64,000 bases of DNA from Rhizoclosmatium globosum. Its lineage: Eukaryota > Chytridiomycota > Chytridiomycetes > Chytridiales > Chytriomycetaceae. Shown piece by piece: positions 10,156 to 21,170 of the stretch. Made by a program: the position numbers and the translations under genes. Numbering within the stretch: position 1 is the stretch's first letter; each line of letters starts with the position of its first letter. The notes beneath the pieces were generated by a model. The model saw nothing but the letters and a program-made list of their open reading frames with translations. It had not been told where the DNA came from and made no database searches. The stretch is taken from contig MCGO01000172.1 in NCBI GenBank assembly GCA_002104985.1, positions 16,694-80,693 on the forward strand. Reading direction: 5' to 3'.

Positions 10156-11303
10156 ATGGAGACGTTGGCCTTGGATTCACTTGTTTTGTCTGCTGAGCCT
10201 GGGCCGGTCAAGTCGAAGGATGCTGTACCTAGTGGCACTCCTGGCACTGCTCCTAGTAGTACCCTTGAACAAGTTAACTCAGATGACCTCTCCATCGCTG
10301 TTTACTCGGGCGAAGACGACCTCCACAAAATAATGAACCTGATCGAATCAGATCTCTCAGAACCATACACAATCTACACTTACAGATACTTTCTCGTCGA
10401 TTGGCCTCACCTGTCCTTCCTGGTGCGTTTTGCCCATCCCCCTCTCCACCACCTCCATTCAACCCCCTCTACTTACACTCCCTCTCCACCCACATGAATA
10501 GGCTCTCATCAACAACATCTGTGTCGGTGTCATTGTCTGTAAACTAGAACCACATCGGAATGGTCGGAACAGAGGTTACCTGGCAATGCTTGCTGTCAAA
10601 TCAGAGTACAGGAAACAAGGAATCGGGAGGAAATTGATTGTTAAAGCTGTTGAAGCCATGGTTCAACAAGGTGCTGATGAGGTTGGTTATATTTTTGTTT
10701 TGTGTGCGTGTGCGAAGGATTGGTGCGAGTGATGCGACGAATTGTGCGAGTTATACGAGTGAAGCGAGCAATGAAAAGATGAAGTTGGCGAGTGTAGCGA
10801 GCTTGAAATTGGTGAGCAAAGCGAATAATATTTGCGAAGCGGGATTCAGAAATAGTGAACGTAGCGATCATCAAAATGGAATAGGTGGATGATGTGAGTG
10901 AGTACAGAGAGTATGGAATAAGAGGATGACGTTGGCGAGCGTAGCGAGCTTGAAATTGGTGAGAGAAGCGAACAATCTTTGTGGAGCGCGGGAGTTACAA
11001 AAATGAGAGGAGAAAACAAGGTATCGATTGAGGGGTAAAGCGAGTGAACCGATGAAAATATGCGAGCGGCTTAAATGAGGGGTAGATTAGTAGTCGGCAT
11101 TGTCGGTATTGAAATGTGTAATTGAGTGAAACCTTGTCTGGAAATGAACTTACCATTTCGCACAGGTCGTTCTTGAGACTGAAATAACAAATAAGGGAGC
11201 CCAGTCTCTATACGAAGGGCTTGGTTTTATTCGGGATAAACGAATGGGCCGGTATTACTTGAATGGAAATGACGCCTATAGGCTGAAACTTGTGTTAAAA
11301 TAA
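10156..11303 (+). CDS. NAA30: N-alpha-acetyltransferase 30, NatC catalytic subunit
   Basis: GNAT-fold enzyme that acetylates N-terminal Met before hydrophobic residues. Three exons: an N-terminal part ending [34 protein letters not shown], then [20 protein letters not shown] (acetyl-CoA motif Q/RxxGxG/A) and [17 protein letters not shown]; and [20 protein letters not shown], then [14 protein letters not shown], the Naa30/Mak3 signature ending. Intron 1 lies near 10422-10500. Intron 2 (about 10681-11166) is near 485 nt, far longer than others here, and contains repeats described separately. The last exon ends 71 bp from the convergent gene. Confidence 0.92.
10715..10985 (+). repeat. Degenerate GCGAG..AGCGAG repeats in the second NAA30 intron
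   Basis: The intron holds a roughly 45-bp unit twice, starting near 10786 and 10931, with core GTTGGCGAGTGTAGCGAGC in the first and GTTGGCGAGCGTAGCGAGC in the second, each followed by TTGAAATTGGTGAG and an AGCGAA tail. Looser GCGAG/AGCGAG motifs fill the space between and around them. The GCGAGCGTAGCGAGC core is partly palindromic. Confidence 0.6.
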
Positions 11304-11374
11304 ATGTGGCTTTATATATGTATTCATAAATAGACAATGTTCCAGAATGCAAACAATTCATGTCGAATAGGTGA

Positions 11375-12259
11375 TTAAAAGACGTGCAAAAACAGATTCA
11401 TCTCCTCCCCCATCCGAACCTGCGCTACCCGCAATCTCCATTCAACTTCGTCATGGACTCCCAACTCAACCCAAGCCCTCCGATCCCGACTTTGCACAAG
11501 AACGCGTCCCACCCGAATCCTCGGTGACCCAAAAGCAACCTTTGCCTGCGCCTCCAACGAAAACCAAATATCCCTAAACGAAGCAGCAACCCTCGAAACC
11601 TGAATACAAACAAACTTTGCTTCTCGTTCGTCCTCTTCCCCAACCCCTCCCACCATCACCCCAACATCAGAACCAACATTCCACACCCTCGCCTTAACCG
11701 AAACCCACTCCAAATTCTGCCCCACACCACTTACCTCCACCAACCCGAAATCACTCCCCCGCCTCAAGCTACTCTTCCGCACAGGCCGCCCACCAAACAC
11801 CTCCCCAACATGCCGCTCCAACAACGGCGTCCGGTTCCTCGAGAACCGAACCTGCTTCCGTCCCAAACTGTCAAACTGCCTAAACGACTCCTGACTCCGC
11901 GTTTCAAGCAACCGGCCCAGTGGAAGTGTATCCTCGTCAACGTCTTCATCGGCAGTTTTGTGCGAGGAAGAGGAGCTGCTAGCAGAGTCTTTATCAGAGA
12001 GTGGAGGTGTTGGCGGCGGAAGTGGAATAGAGTGATTATCAGAACGCGTGGGGGTTTTCGTGATTGATAAAGGAGTTGTTGTCAATTCCGTGGTTGGAGT
12101 AGCAGACGCATGTTTCCTTCCGAACAAAGATTTGAAGAAAGTGTGAGAAGATTTGCGGCCAGCCTCGGCATGTACCGCTTTTTCTGGTTGTTGCTGATGG
12201 TGGTGATAAGGTTGATTGCCGTGGGGGTCCATCACTGATTGCACCTTGAGTTTGAGCAT
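11375..12259 (-). CDS. Hypothetical protein with RVxF-like motif, paralogue of the next gene
   Basis: I do not recognise this family. A single exon of 294 residues. Residues 1-125 are low complexity (His/Gln, Ser, Pro). Then comes SLGRKQVRFSRNRTPLL, which contains KQVRF, a good fit to the PP1-docking RVxF pattern. The last 120 residues look like a beta-rich globular domain: WVSVKARVWNVGSD, an acidic EEDERE loop, FVCIQVSRVAASF, IRVGRVLVQS, VELGVHDEVEWRLRVAQV and FLHVF. The neighbouring gene at 12560-13404 has the same order of elements. PP1 binding is only inferred from the motif. Confidence 0.65.
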   Translation of the reverse strand: MLKLKVQSVMDPHGNQPYHHHQQQPEKAVHAEAGRKSSHTFFKSLFGRKHASATPTTELTTTPLSITKTPTRSDNHSIPLPPPTPPLSDKDSASSSSSSHKTADEDVDEDTLPLGRLLETRSQESFRQFDSLGRKQVRFSRNRTPLLERHVGEVFGGRPVRKSSLRRGSDFGLVEVSGVGQNLEWVSVKARVWNVGSDVGVMVGGVGEEDEREAKFVCIQVSRVAASFRDIWFSLEAQAKVAFGSPRIRVGRVLVQSRDRRAWVELGVHDEVEWRLRVAQVRMGEEMNLFLHVF

Positions 12260-12559
12260 GTCAAGTCGATAGAACCTCAGATAGAACCTTTTGGTTTAGA
12301 AGGAACTTTTGTTGCGTAAGTCCTTCTTATGAACCAGGGGGTCTTACGTCTCGAAAAATCCATTGTAGACACGGTAGAGGTATCTCTAATATTTCCCGCC
12401 AGGCAAGGCCAGAATGTGTCTGAAAGCTTTAGCTTTACTGTCTCATCAAGATAGATAGATAGTCATGGCCCCTTGTTGTCGTCACTTTTACGATTTTCGT
12501 GTTCAATTAAAGTATATATGACTAAGATATAAGCACCATACCCTCAAGATAAGAAAAAA
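12260..12559. other. 300-bp intergenic stretch between the two paralogues
   Basis: AT-rich spacer upstream of the 11375-12259 gene and downstream of the 12560-13404 gene. I see no coding exon or RNA; it should hold the promoter of the former. Confidence 0.4.
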
Positions 12560-13404
12560 TTAAACAGAAACAACGACATTCACTTCTTGCCGATCAAAGC
12601 TTTCAGCAACGCAGATCCTCCAATCCGCCTCTTCCTTGATCTCCCACCATCCACCTCGCCGCTTTTTTGAAAACGGCCGAAACACTTTCACTCCCTTGAT
12701 TTCAATATCGTCTTTCGTCAATCGACCTCGCAACTGTGCGTTCAGTAACCTCAAAACAGTTTCATACGTCGTCTGAGACCTTGACACCCGCACCTTCAAC
12801 AGAATAACTTGCTCCTCCTCCTCTTCCTCTTCGTCCTCTCCACTGATCCCATCGCGATGTAAACTGTTGATGAACCAAACACGCGAAACAACAAGAATCC
12901 GATCATTCTCAATAGGAGCATCAACGCGTCCGTCTCTCGACTGCCGCCTCAAGATCCCTTTCGGATTCAATTTTTTCTCGGGAAGCTATTGAATAAATGG
13001 TCAGTAACTGATATCCCACTCACTGTATGGCGGAGGAGAGGTGAGTGGACAAGGCAGGCGGGCAAAAACCCAAACCTCCCGTCTCGTTTACGTACCGCAT
13101 TTCGTCCAAGTGTCATTCGTTCCTCTTCTTTGAAACAGACAGTTCGTTTGAATCCAGTGAGTCGTTTAAGCGTCGAAATTAAGGGTGCGCTGAGTGTGGG
13201 GGTTGGTGGCGACCGAAGAGTGGAATCATCGCTTTCCAAGTCCTCAATGTCCGCATCAGAGATGTATGGTGGGTACGTAGGATCTTCCGAGATCAAGAAA
13301 CGTTCTGTTGAACAGTTGGTGGCTGGAACGACTTGGCGTTTGCGTTTGATGGAAAAGCCGCGTGAGAGACTCGCCCAGAATTGCGGCATGATGGTCGCAG
13401 GCAT
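12560..13404 (-). CDS. Hypothetical protein with RVxF-like motif, tandem paralogue
   Basis: Two exons joined by an intron with donor GTACGT and acceptor TTCAATAG, phase 0. The N-terminal half is polar (ISDADIEDLESDDST) and leads to LTGFKRTVCFKEEER, where RTVCF fits an RVxF PP1-docking pattern. The C-terminal half repeats the layout of the neighbour: ILVVSRVWFINSL, an acidic run of Glu, VILLKVRVSRS, LLNAQLRGRLTKDDIEIKG, ADWRICVAESF and VNVVVSV. The similar order of strands and the acidic loop argue for duplication of a common ancestor. No known domain name can be given. Confidence 0.65.
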
Positions 13405-13620
13405 TATGGCTCAGATGATGCAGAAACGAATGACAGGTGTTGGAATTCGCGACGGCAAGACGGTTCCCCACGTGTTTTCTGACGCAATTATGTTTGGGAG
13501 CTTTCTCACGCATTAGTGGCGGGGTCTAATCTAAAACTGAGTTCATTTTTTTCGGTTACGCAATGTAAATATGACAGGTATTTTATTTGACAGCTAAACC
13601 CTGTTTTTGCAATATCGGCA

Positions 13621-14721
13621 TCAACTTTTATCTTCAGCTCTCTGGGCGTACTTCATATGCTTTGCTTTGTGCTCCTTCCATGCAGCCCTCTGACATTCCG
13701 TTCCACAATACCAGACTCGACGGCAGGGACATACCTTGAGTCTGGTTATTTAGACACAACCAAGAAAATGAGTTTATCTCACCGTGAGTTTTGCTGACGG
13801 ACTGGCTTCTCTGAAACGGAATTTGCAAGTCCCGCATCCCTTCTGAAAAGCAAGAGTCGAGTGGTGGTCAGTCTTGTGATTTTCCCAATCAGCCTGCTGG
13901 CAATCAGACCCACAATAGAACGTGAAACTGCAAGCACACGCTTTTAACGGCGCTCCAGAGTCTTGCGTCTTCTTCTTGCATGAATTACAACCGTGAGCGA
14001 GCTTGATAGTCTTGAACCCAGAATTACCGCCTTTTCCCAAAACCTCCGACTTATACTCTTCCGCAATGATACTCAACGTGTTAACGGTATAATATAAGCG
14101 TTTTTGCAAGAGGTTCCACTCCTCAGCATAGCACCAAAGTCCAGCGTCCCGATATTCATCCATCCGCTTCTGGCCCTTTGCAAATTCAACGGGATCAACG
14201 TGTTTAGGTGCTTTTGTATTCCTCTGGAGACGACGGCCAATGTTCTCTCCGACCAATTGAATAAATGTATTCGGATATTCGTTTCGTTTGTCAAGCAGGA
14301 AGCCTTTGCGAATCTGGCCCCTGAGAATGGTCAACTGGCCCACAGCAACCACCTCCAATGTACATTCTTCAACTTTTTTACGTGCCCATCCAAGCAAGTT
14401 GATGGGCCCCGTAGCAAGATCCCCTTCGCCCGCCCAACAAAACTGCTCAAACAAAGCCGGAATATCCGAGCAAGCCTCAGGAACCAGTTCAGGGATAATA
14501 AAGTGGGTATTGTCGTTGCGAACTCGTTTGAAACCAAGTTGAGGTGAAATAGGCGACACGTCAAGAAGGAACTCGAGTTTCGCTTTTCGGTCAAGCGATC
14601 TCCACCATTCTGTCACTCCGGCTTTGTGCGTGTTCCAGAAAGAAATGACGGAATTGTGGATTGCGCGGGTTGCTGCGATCTGCTCATCGTCGTCTTGGAA
14701 GGAGTTGTTTCGTTTCATCAT
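13621..14721 (-). CDS. Protein with two consecutive MYND zinc fingers
   Basis: About 350 residues. The N-terminal two thirds are helical and unnamed (SVISFWNTHKAGVTEWWRSL, then KAKLEFLLDVSPISPQLGF). The C-terminus has a first MYND finger starting CNSCKKK, continuing ACACSFTFYCGSDCQQADW and closing with ENHKTDHH. A second starts CGTCKFRF and, after an intron (donor GTGAGA at the codon for Thr, acceptor CAAG), continues VCPCRRVWYCGTECQRAAW and closes HKAKHMKY. Both keep the C-C..C-C..C-C..H-C spacing. MYND domains bind proline-rich partners and occur in chromatin and signalling proteins. Not a SET protein as far as visible. Confidence 0.82.
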
Positions 14722-15029
14722 TTGACTTTGGCTGTTTCAGATCAAAGAAAAAGATTGAAAGGACAAAGGAATAACATGAGTTCGATAAATTAAATATCAT
14801 ATTTCTCCAACCAAGGGCTTGGATTTGTGTTGGCTCATGTTTCCTGAAAACAAAGAACCAGTTGCAGCCAGGGTTTCCACAGTAACTGCATCCATTAAAA
14901 TAATTTTGAATCAAAATTTATGTATGTGATTACTTGATTCGTTTCCTTGGAGTTGACTTTGGAGTCCCGACCCAAAGATTGTCATCAAAAAACTTGAGCT
15001 ACAGCCAGGGCCATCTTCCTATCAAACTT
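14722..15029. other. 308-bp spacer, divergent MYND gene / split PAN-LRR gene
   Basis: No convincing exon. A short minus-strand open frame with CSYCGNPGC reaches into the MYND start but has no family support. The stretch should contain the promoters of both flanking genes. Confidence 0.35.
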
Positions 15030-16017
15030 ATGAAGTTAATTACAATCCTTCTCTGCGCTGTATCCACTCAAGCAGTGGTGCTGTTTCTGACAATCAGTCT
15101 CCTTCATTATTCTGGGGGTGCATCTGACATTTTCACTTCGACTGGCTACACATTGGAGGATTGCCAAAACTATTGCCTTACCGCACAATCAAATAATCCT
15201 CCTTGTGTAGGTGTTAGCTTCTATACGCCTAGTGGTGCCGCAATCGGGACATGCTATGTCAAAAGTCAAGGAGGTGTCGACAGTGGATCGTCTGTCGCGT
15301 TTGAAAACCACTGGAAGTTTTCCTTCTACAAATATCAAGTCACAACACTTTATGGCTTAAGTTTCAATAGCTATACGCTTTCTTCTGTGACCGGAAATAC
15401 CAAAGAAGATTGTGTTGCGAGTTGTTTGCAGGATTCAAATTGTAAAGCTGTTCTTTTCTCAGACGCCAATGGCTGTGTCGGGAAATCAATGATTAATCCC
15501 AACATAATTGCAAACGGCTATCTTATCAATGTTGGGCGTCCATTGACGACAACGACATCCACGACAACAAGTACAAAGACTTCGACCACGTCGTCAAGTA
15601 CTTCGACTGCAACAACTTCCACAACATCTAACTTCAGCACTCCTATTACATCAACCACTTCGTCGAGCACTTCAACTTCAATCACAACTGCAACATCCAG
15701 TACTACGTCATCAACCACTTCATCGACTCCCAACTGCAACTTCAAGTTTCAGAACAATTTATTCCAGTATTTCAGCAGAATTGACAGTTACCACCGCTGA
15801 TACTGCCATTCCATTTTCATCTGCAACTTCATCAAGTTTCGCAGTGACAATTACAGAAACACTGAAATTACCCTCCACCTCAACACCATTGGTTGCGATT
15901 AAAATATCGACGGAAACAGCAAGCTCCTTCACCTCAATCCACTCTATAACTAGAAGTGCGACTTTAATTACGACAGAAGCTACAACCATATCTTCGTTAA
16001 CATCATTATTATCTGCG
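15030..16017 (+). pseudogene. 5' half of a secreted PAN-like/mucin/LRR gene, cut by the transposon
   Basis: Starts with a hydrophobic leader (MKLITILLCAVSTQAVVLFL). Two cysteine-rich PAN/Apple-like units follow: TLEDCQNYCLTAQSNNPPC, and KEDCVASCLQDSNCKAVLF. Then comes a Ser/Thr-rich mucin-like stretch. The frame slips by one base at CCC 15729-15731; after removal of one base the Thr/Ser-rich frame stays open to 16017, where the inverted repeat of the transposon begins. The paralogues at 30636-32831 and 33109-35193 continue from this kind of linker into a conserved C-x-x-L-K-x-x-F-P-S-V segment and leucine-rich repeats. Those missing parts lie on the same strand at 24189-25667. Confidence 0.7.
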
Positions 16018-16035
16018 GCGGATTGCTGTTTTATT
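16018..16035 (+). repeat. Left terminal inverted repeat (18 bp)
   Basis: GCGGATTGCTGTTTTATT, perfect inverted match to 24171-24188. Just inside, CAGCAAT at about 16051-16057 is the complement of ATTGCTG within the repeat, so the left end can also form a local hairpin. Confidence 0.75.
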
Positions 16036-16412
16036 TTCTTTTGGACCAACACAGCAATTTTTCTTCTTCACAGAGACACAAAATTGTAGTGTTGGTGGAA
16101 AATTGTGTTGACACACACACTCCCACCTCCAGTACATAGAGACCATAAAAACCTTGATGGCAGATTTCCCCTTTTGCCAATGAGATTTCTATATAAATTT
16201 GAACATATATCAACACAGTATAGCAGTTTATCAGCTTTGATTCAGTTCTGATGTCAGTTTGTTAACAGTGTGGATATGGTACCAAGAAGCATCCAGAGAG
16301 TGTTGCACATTATCTTTCTCTCTCTTTCTCTCTCTCTCTTTCCTCATATTTATAAAGTAACAGATCCTGAGTTTGCTTTTTTTATTGTTTTCAAACTGAG
16401 TTGTGATCGTGA

Positions 16413-19289
16413 ATGGCTGCTCCAGTTCCACCAGGCTGGGGTAAATGCCGCAGATGTCCTGGAATGTTCCATGAAGCATTATTGAGCAAGGCAGACCTTT
16501 GTCCGCAATGTGCTTCAAATGAAGTTGTGAGCAATAGTTTGGCGCCATCCAACATGCCTGGACCAGCTGAATCTTCAGGAACCAGGTCTTTAGCTTGAGA
16601 GAGATATTTCTAAAAATACTGATTACAATATACCAGAAGTACAGCCCGTGCGACGGCTGTCAACGATTTTAGAGGGGCGATGATTGACTTACTCCGTTCA
16701 CAGTCGTCAACTGTTGGCGGATCACAAACAACCCCAACAGCAGCAAGAAATGAAGCTGTGTCTAAATTTGGCCCATACACTCCAAAGACCAATTTTATAT
16801 CTGGAGCATCAAGGGTGGTGAAACGGTCAAGTAAATCTTCAGACGCCACCTCGTCCATGGCTAAGAAGGCAAAGAACGGATCAGTACCAGTTCCAAAGAT
16901 CCTTCCAACGTACACTTTTACTGCGACATACTTGTTTGGTTTTCGAGCTTCCGATGGACCCAACGAAAAAGACAGAATTGATGTCTATCCTCAGCCAGAC
17001 GAGGCAGTGTAATCTATCTTTAAAATTACACATCAATCACTAAATTTTCTTCAGGAAGAAGAGATTGCGATTGTTGCATTGCCTGAACCGACCATTTGTT
17101 ATACAGCAAGGCGAACTTCTTCAAGAATTAAAGACCTTTGCGTTCGAAACTTTCCGAACAGCATCAAGACTTACCTATGAGTTGGCAAAGCAGAACATGA
17201 AAACTGCAGTTCAGCAGGGCGACATTGAAGCCAAAAGTTTCTCAGAACTGAAAATGGAGACTGCATTATCTGAAAGCCGATCCTCCGATTATGAGCTTGC
17301 TTTTGTGATACTTTCCCATTCACCAGGTCCTTCAAAATCATCTCACGTTCAGTTTAATGTGACTCTCTCAGCAGAGCAAATAATGCAACAGCACCAGCAG
17401 TTGCTGGATCAAAGGGGTGAACTTGGCTCTAAAAAGCCTATGGATGCCTTCCTTAAAACCAAGAAAAACATTGGTACTAATAGAAGCACTTTCTATGTGA
17501 CTGCATATTGCCGAAACAACCCGCCTCTTGGTAAGTTGAAAAGTAGGTTGTATTCATTGTCTTAAATTTAAGTAGGTGACAATCATGCTTTTGATGGGCA
17601 GGAAATTGAGTGGGATGTGCCTGAAGATGAGGATTTGGAATCATTGGACATTGAATTTATCAAAACAGGATATCATTCCTTTACTTCTGTTGCAATGAGC
17701 CCAAACGTTGGCCTTGTTTACCAGCCTCCAGCAACAGCAAGAGCTCCATCAATGAAACCAATTGCCACAATTGTCTCTGATGACAGCGATGATGAGTTTG
17801 CAGGTGTGGCGTCCTTCAATAATTTTGTGTTGGTTCTAATTTCATGAAAGCTAACATGGAGTGGGCAATGACGGAGTCAATGAAATTATCCGGGTCTGTT
17901 TTACTGAGCGACTCAACTGTTACACTTGATGACGATGATGACAATGTTACGCGTACTGATGGACAGCTACCAGAAATCCACATTTCTCATCAAGCATACT
18001 TAGACGAGAGTTTCGTGATTGACGACGCGCTTCAAGTTTGCGAAACTATTCGAGTTGGCGAAGGGAAGAGATTGAATGGAAACTTTGATCCAACTGTGAA
18101 ACGAGAGTTGAAAGGGGCCGGTCGCGGCCTCACAAGTGATGAAGTTGTATCTTTGGTGCATGACTTGTCTGAGGACAACGATCCTGTGAAGCGAAGCCAG
18201 TTCTTTGTTACTCCCATACTTCAAACAAACGATCAAAACAAAGCAATTGATTGTTACAGTCATGTTGTGGCAAAAGAGATGCAAGACTTTCATGAAACCA
18301 AGTTTGCACTACCGCGGCTATGGACGCAGACTGCAAAGCGTCATACTACAGAGAAATTCAAAACAGAGTATTTCTCTAAAATGGAACAAATGAGTTTGAT
18401 TGTACAAGGATCGGTCAGTAAATGTTTCACCTCTCGTCTAAAGTTAATCGGCCATTTACTGTAGTTACTTGCTTATGCTTTGGTGCATGAAAAAGAGTGC
18501 AGCATGTTTCCAAACATCAGTGAAGCTGTTTTGTTGAGTTTGTGTGGAGCACCAGACACTTTGTTCACCAAAACTATGGTTTATGAAATGGGGTTTCAAA
18601 ATGCCTTTCGACGCAGCGAAACAGAAGAATTAATTATGGACTACCATTCTGAAGTTATCGAGCTAATTGATAGATACAATGAATTAGCTGGAAAGGAAGG
18701 TTTTCCAATATTCAAACTCCCCTGCGAGTACGAGGATGTTGCGAATCTAACCACACCCAAAGTATTTGAAACGTTTGTTATTCTCAGCGAATGCAAGTGG
18801 AGGAGGTTACTGGGTCTTTCTTACATCAAGACTGGGTTTATTCAATGGTTTCCTCGGCATGAGGTCCTTTTGCCTCTCCTTCCATTTATTCCTAACTTTT
18901 TTAAGACTGTTCACTCCTTTGAGGATTTTCGCAAACAGTTTAAGGAACCAAATGGGACTGATTCGGAGGAGTTGCGAATTACGTTTGCAGCTTATATGCG
19001 CCTGGCAAAGACATGGAAACCAGTCTTTTGGACTCACGTTCTTCGATTTGTCAGTGGACAGATGCATATTCCAGTTAAAACAAAAATATCTTTGAATATC
19101 GTCTTAAATGGAGGTTCTGGTGTGTACGAGGCTCGTACTTGTTTTGCTAAACTTGATTTGAGTCCTTGGAAGACGGAATGGAATGATGTTGAACAAAAAA
19201 CGGATGAGATTATGTTCTGGGAGGCACTAGTGACTCCTTCAGATGATGAGGCGGCACGTAACAAGGAACTTTCTTTTAGTTCAGTTTAA
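16413..19289 (+). CDS. Transposon-borne protein with zinc ribbon and HECT-like C-lobe
   Basis: HECT domains form a thioester with ubiquitin on a C-lobe cysteine. Five to six exons: an N-terminal zinc-ribbon-like pair (KCRRCPG, then DLCPQC); a Ser/Thr and nuclear-signal-like region; a middle part ending EIEWDVPEDEDLESLDIEF; an acidic stretch; RGLTSDEVVSLVHDLSED; then the C-terminal domain: IKTGFIQWFPRHEVLLPLLP, HVLRFVSGQMHIPV and EARTCFAKLDLSPW. The last matches the HECT catalytic consensus (A-x-T-C-F-x-x-L/I-x-L/I-P-x-Y) with the active Cys, and RFVSGQ matches QFVTGS. Introns are visible at about 16588, 17011, 17531, 17802 and 18415. Around 17040-17120 the frame after the acceptor is uncertain. 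Confidence 0.65.
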
Positions 19290-19341
19290 CGAGGGTTTTT
19301 TGGAGAGGAGAGAAAAGGGATCACTTGTTTATGAATATAGT

Positions 19342-21170
19342 TCATTCATCCTCACTATCTTCATTGAAATTGACATCCATAACACCACCATTTTCGTTAA
19401 TCCAAGCTTGTACCGCAGCTTTCGCGTCAAGAAAGATTATGCGTCCATCCTCACCGTCATCCTTCAAAACTTCGTGTTCGGACCAGGTTGTCTTAAATTG
19501 AACCAACTGGTTCTCAGTCAATGGACATTGTACTTTTCCAACTCTTGCTCTCCTACTTCTCTCATACGGCATAAACGTAGCTGCGTCCGCTTCACTAATT
19601 TCGCCAACGCCATCATGCTCTTGACGATACCTCCCTCTTGGATCTGTTCCATAAAGTCTTATATCCTCTTGTTGCAAAGCATCACCAGGATCTCCTTGAT
19701 TGTTTTCCTGGATGTGAAAGTCTGAAAGTTGGCTTCGTCTTTGAATCAAGCCAATTAAGAACACCTGGCTTGGAGTTTTATACTTGTGCATTCGTTTTTT
19801 GTGGTTATTATGTGCTCCAACAAACTCATTCAAAATCTGTTGGATCCTTGGCTTGAAGACTTGGTGAAGAACCCAGAGCTCCCAGCCATTAATAACATTA
19901 AGCTCTTGCGCTTGCTCCATTGTCTGAAACAATTCCTTAAAACTGGTAATGACCTTGTTTCCAAGATCTAGGTTGAATCGTTCAATGCGCTGGTTGTGTA
20001 CAGATCGTCCGGCAATTACAGAACCTCTATTCAGACCTTGAACTCGAATCATCTCCTCAGCCACAAGTATGTTCTCTCCTCCTAAAATTACGTTCTCATT
20101 AAATAGAAAACAGGAAAACAGCTCTTACCTTTGTCACAGCGGAGGCGGGATGGGTACCCATACAAAGCAACACCTCTGCTGAACGCTTCATACATTGTCT
20201 CAGCCCTGTTATTTGTTGAAACAACGCAAAAAACACACAGATGGGAGTAGCCGTCAATTCCTATAAAAAGTTAGCCTTCACAGAATCAAAGTCCAAGCTT
20301 ACCAACGTGTATCACAAACTTGTATCTTACAAGTTTGTGATTGCCATCAATATGTTGTAACGAATGGGGTCCTGCAACAGTATACTTTCGCCTAACGATG
20401 GCCTTTATCAATCTGTTGAAGACACCTATGGGATCTGCATCTTTCACTGCTTTTCGAACGCGCTCCCTTGTCACGCGTATTCCCTCCTCAGAAAGCAAGT
20501 GGGCCTGAACAAAGTCGGCCCCACTGCGGCGATGTCGATTGATTATTCTATGCACCGCACGCAATAGGTTGGGTTCAGTCACGTCGCTCCATACAAAGGG
20601 ATCCCTAAACGTCCCTGCTAACGTGGCTTCTTTAACTTGCTTAGCAATTGTTCCACGATCAAGACCGGCTAATTCTGAAATAGTGACCCACTTTACACCA
20701 AACTGCCGTAATGCTTCAACTTGTTTCAAATCCACTATTTCGGCAGGTCTTCCTGGAAGACCAGTTTCAAGTTTAGATACTCTGAGTTTTCCGCTGTACA
20801 TGTTTCTTATTGTTTCGTCTACCCGGGATAATAGAGATTGCAATTTTGATTCGGCTAGGTTTAGAGCCCCTGTCAGTTCTAGTACAAGAACATCACCAAG
20901 AAGTTCTTGTTTAGAAAGTATAAAATGGCATAGAGGCGTCAAATAGAGGATTGCTTGGTGGAGGGCGTCACGATCCATAGACTGGCGTTCCATAACCCGA
21001 TATGATCGTCGCAAGATTGTCACTGCATATTCTGTGATGGATTCTATGAGATATATATCTCCTGTACAGTAGTCTCCGTCGTCTTCGTTGGCTTCGTCGT
21101 CATTGTCTGCAACAGCGTCAAGTTCCGCTTCATCATGAAGTTCTTCCAAGTGTGTCAAGTGCGCCTCCAT
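19342..21170 (-). CDS. DDE integrase-type transposase
   Basis: About 550 residues in three exons. The N-terminal part carries a helix-turn-helix-like segment: GLPGRPAEIVDLKQVEALRQ, then WVTISELAGLDRGTIAKQVK. The catalytic core follows with HSLQHIDGNHKLVRYKFVIH (first Asp), GIDGYSHLCVFCVVSTNNRA, PSRLRCDKGGEN across the second intron (second Asp) and GRSVHNQRIERFNLDL (Glu). The order HIDGNHK / D-K-G-G-E-N / HNQRIER is the retroviral-integrase-like fold used by a class of eukaryotic DNA transposons. The acidic C-terminus ends in repeated Glu/Asp. ATG 21170 is the first in-frame start; the frame is unbroken, so the protein may be functional. Confidence 0.85.

Noticed and set aside
10700..10990. 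CRISPR-like or satellite array in the NAA30 intron
   Set aside because: Only two close copies with irregular spacing, in a eukaryotic intron; described as degenerate repeats.
11375..12259. CBM21 glycogen-targeting PP1 subunit (GAC1/PIG type)
   Set aside because: The RVxF-like motif fits, but the downstream domain does not show the CBM21 V-K-N-x-x-F-E-K or W-D-N-N motifs.
14684..14914. Minus-strand frame with CSYCGNPGC, possible zinc protein
   Set aside because: Overlaps the start of the MYND gene, has no second Cys pair in usual spacing, and ends in a charged tail out of keeping with a finger.
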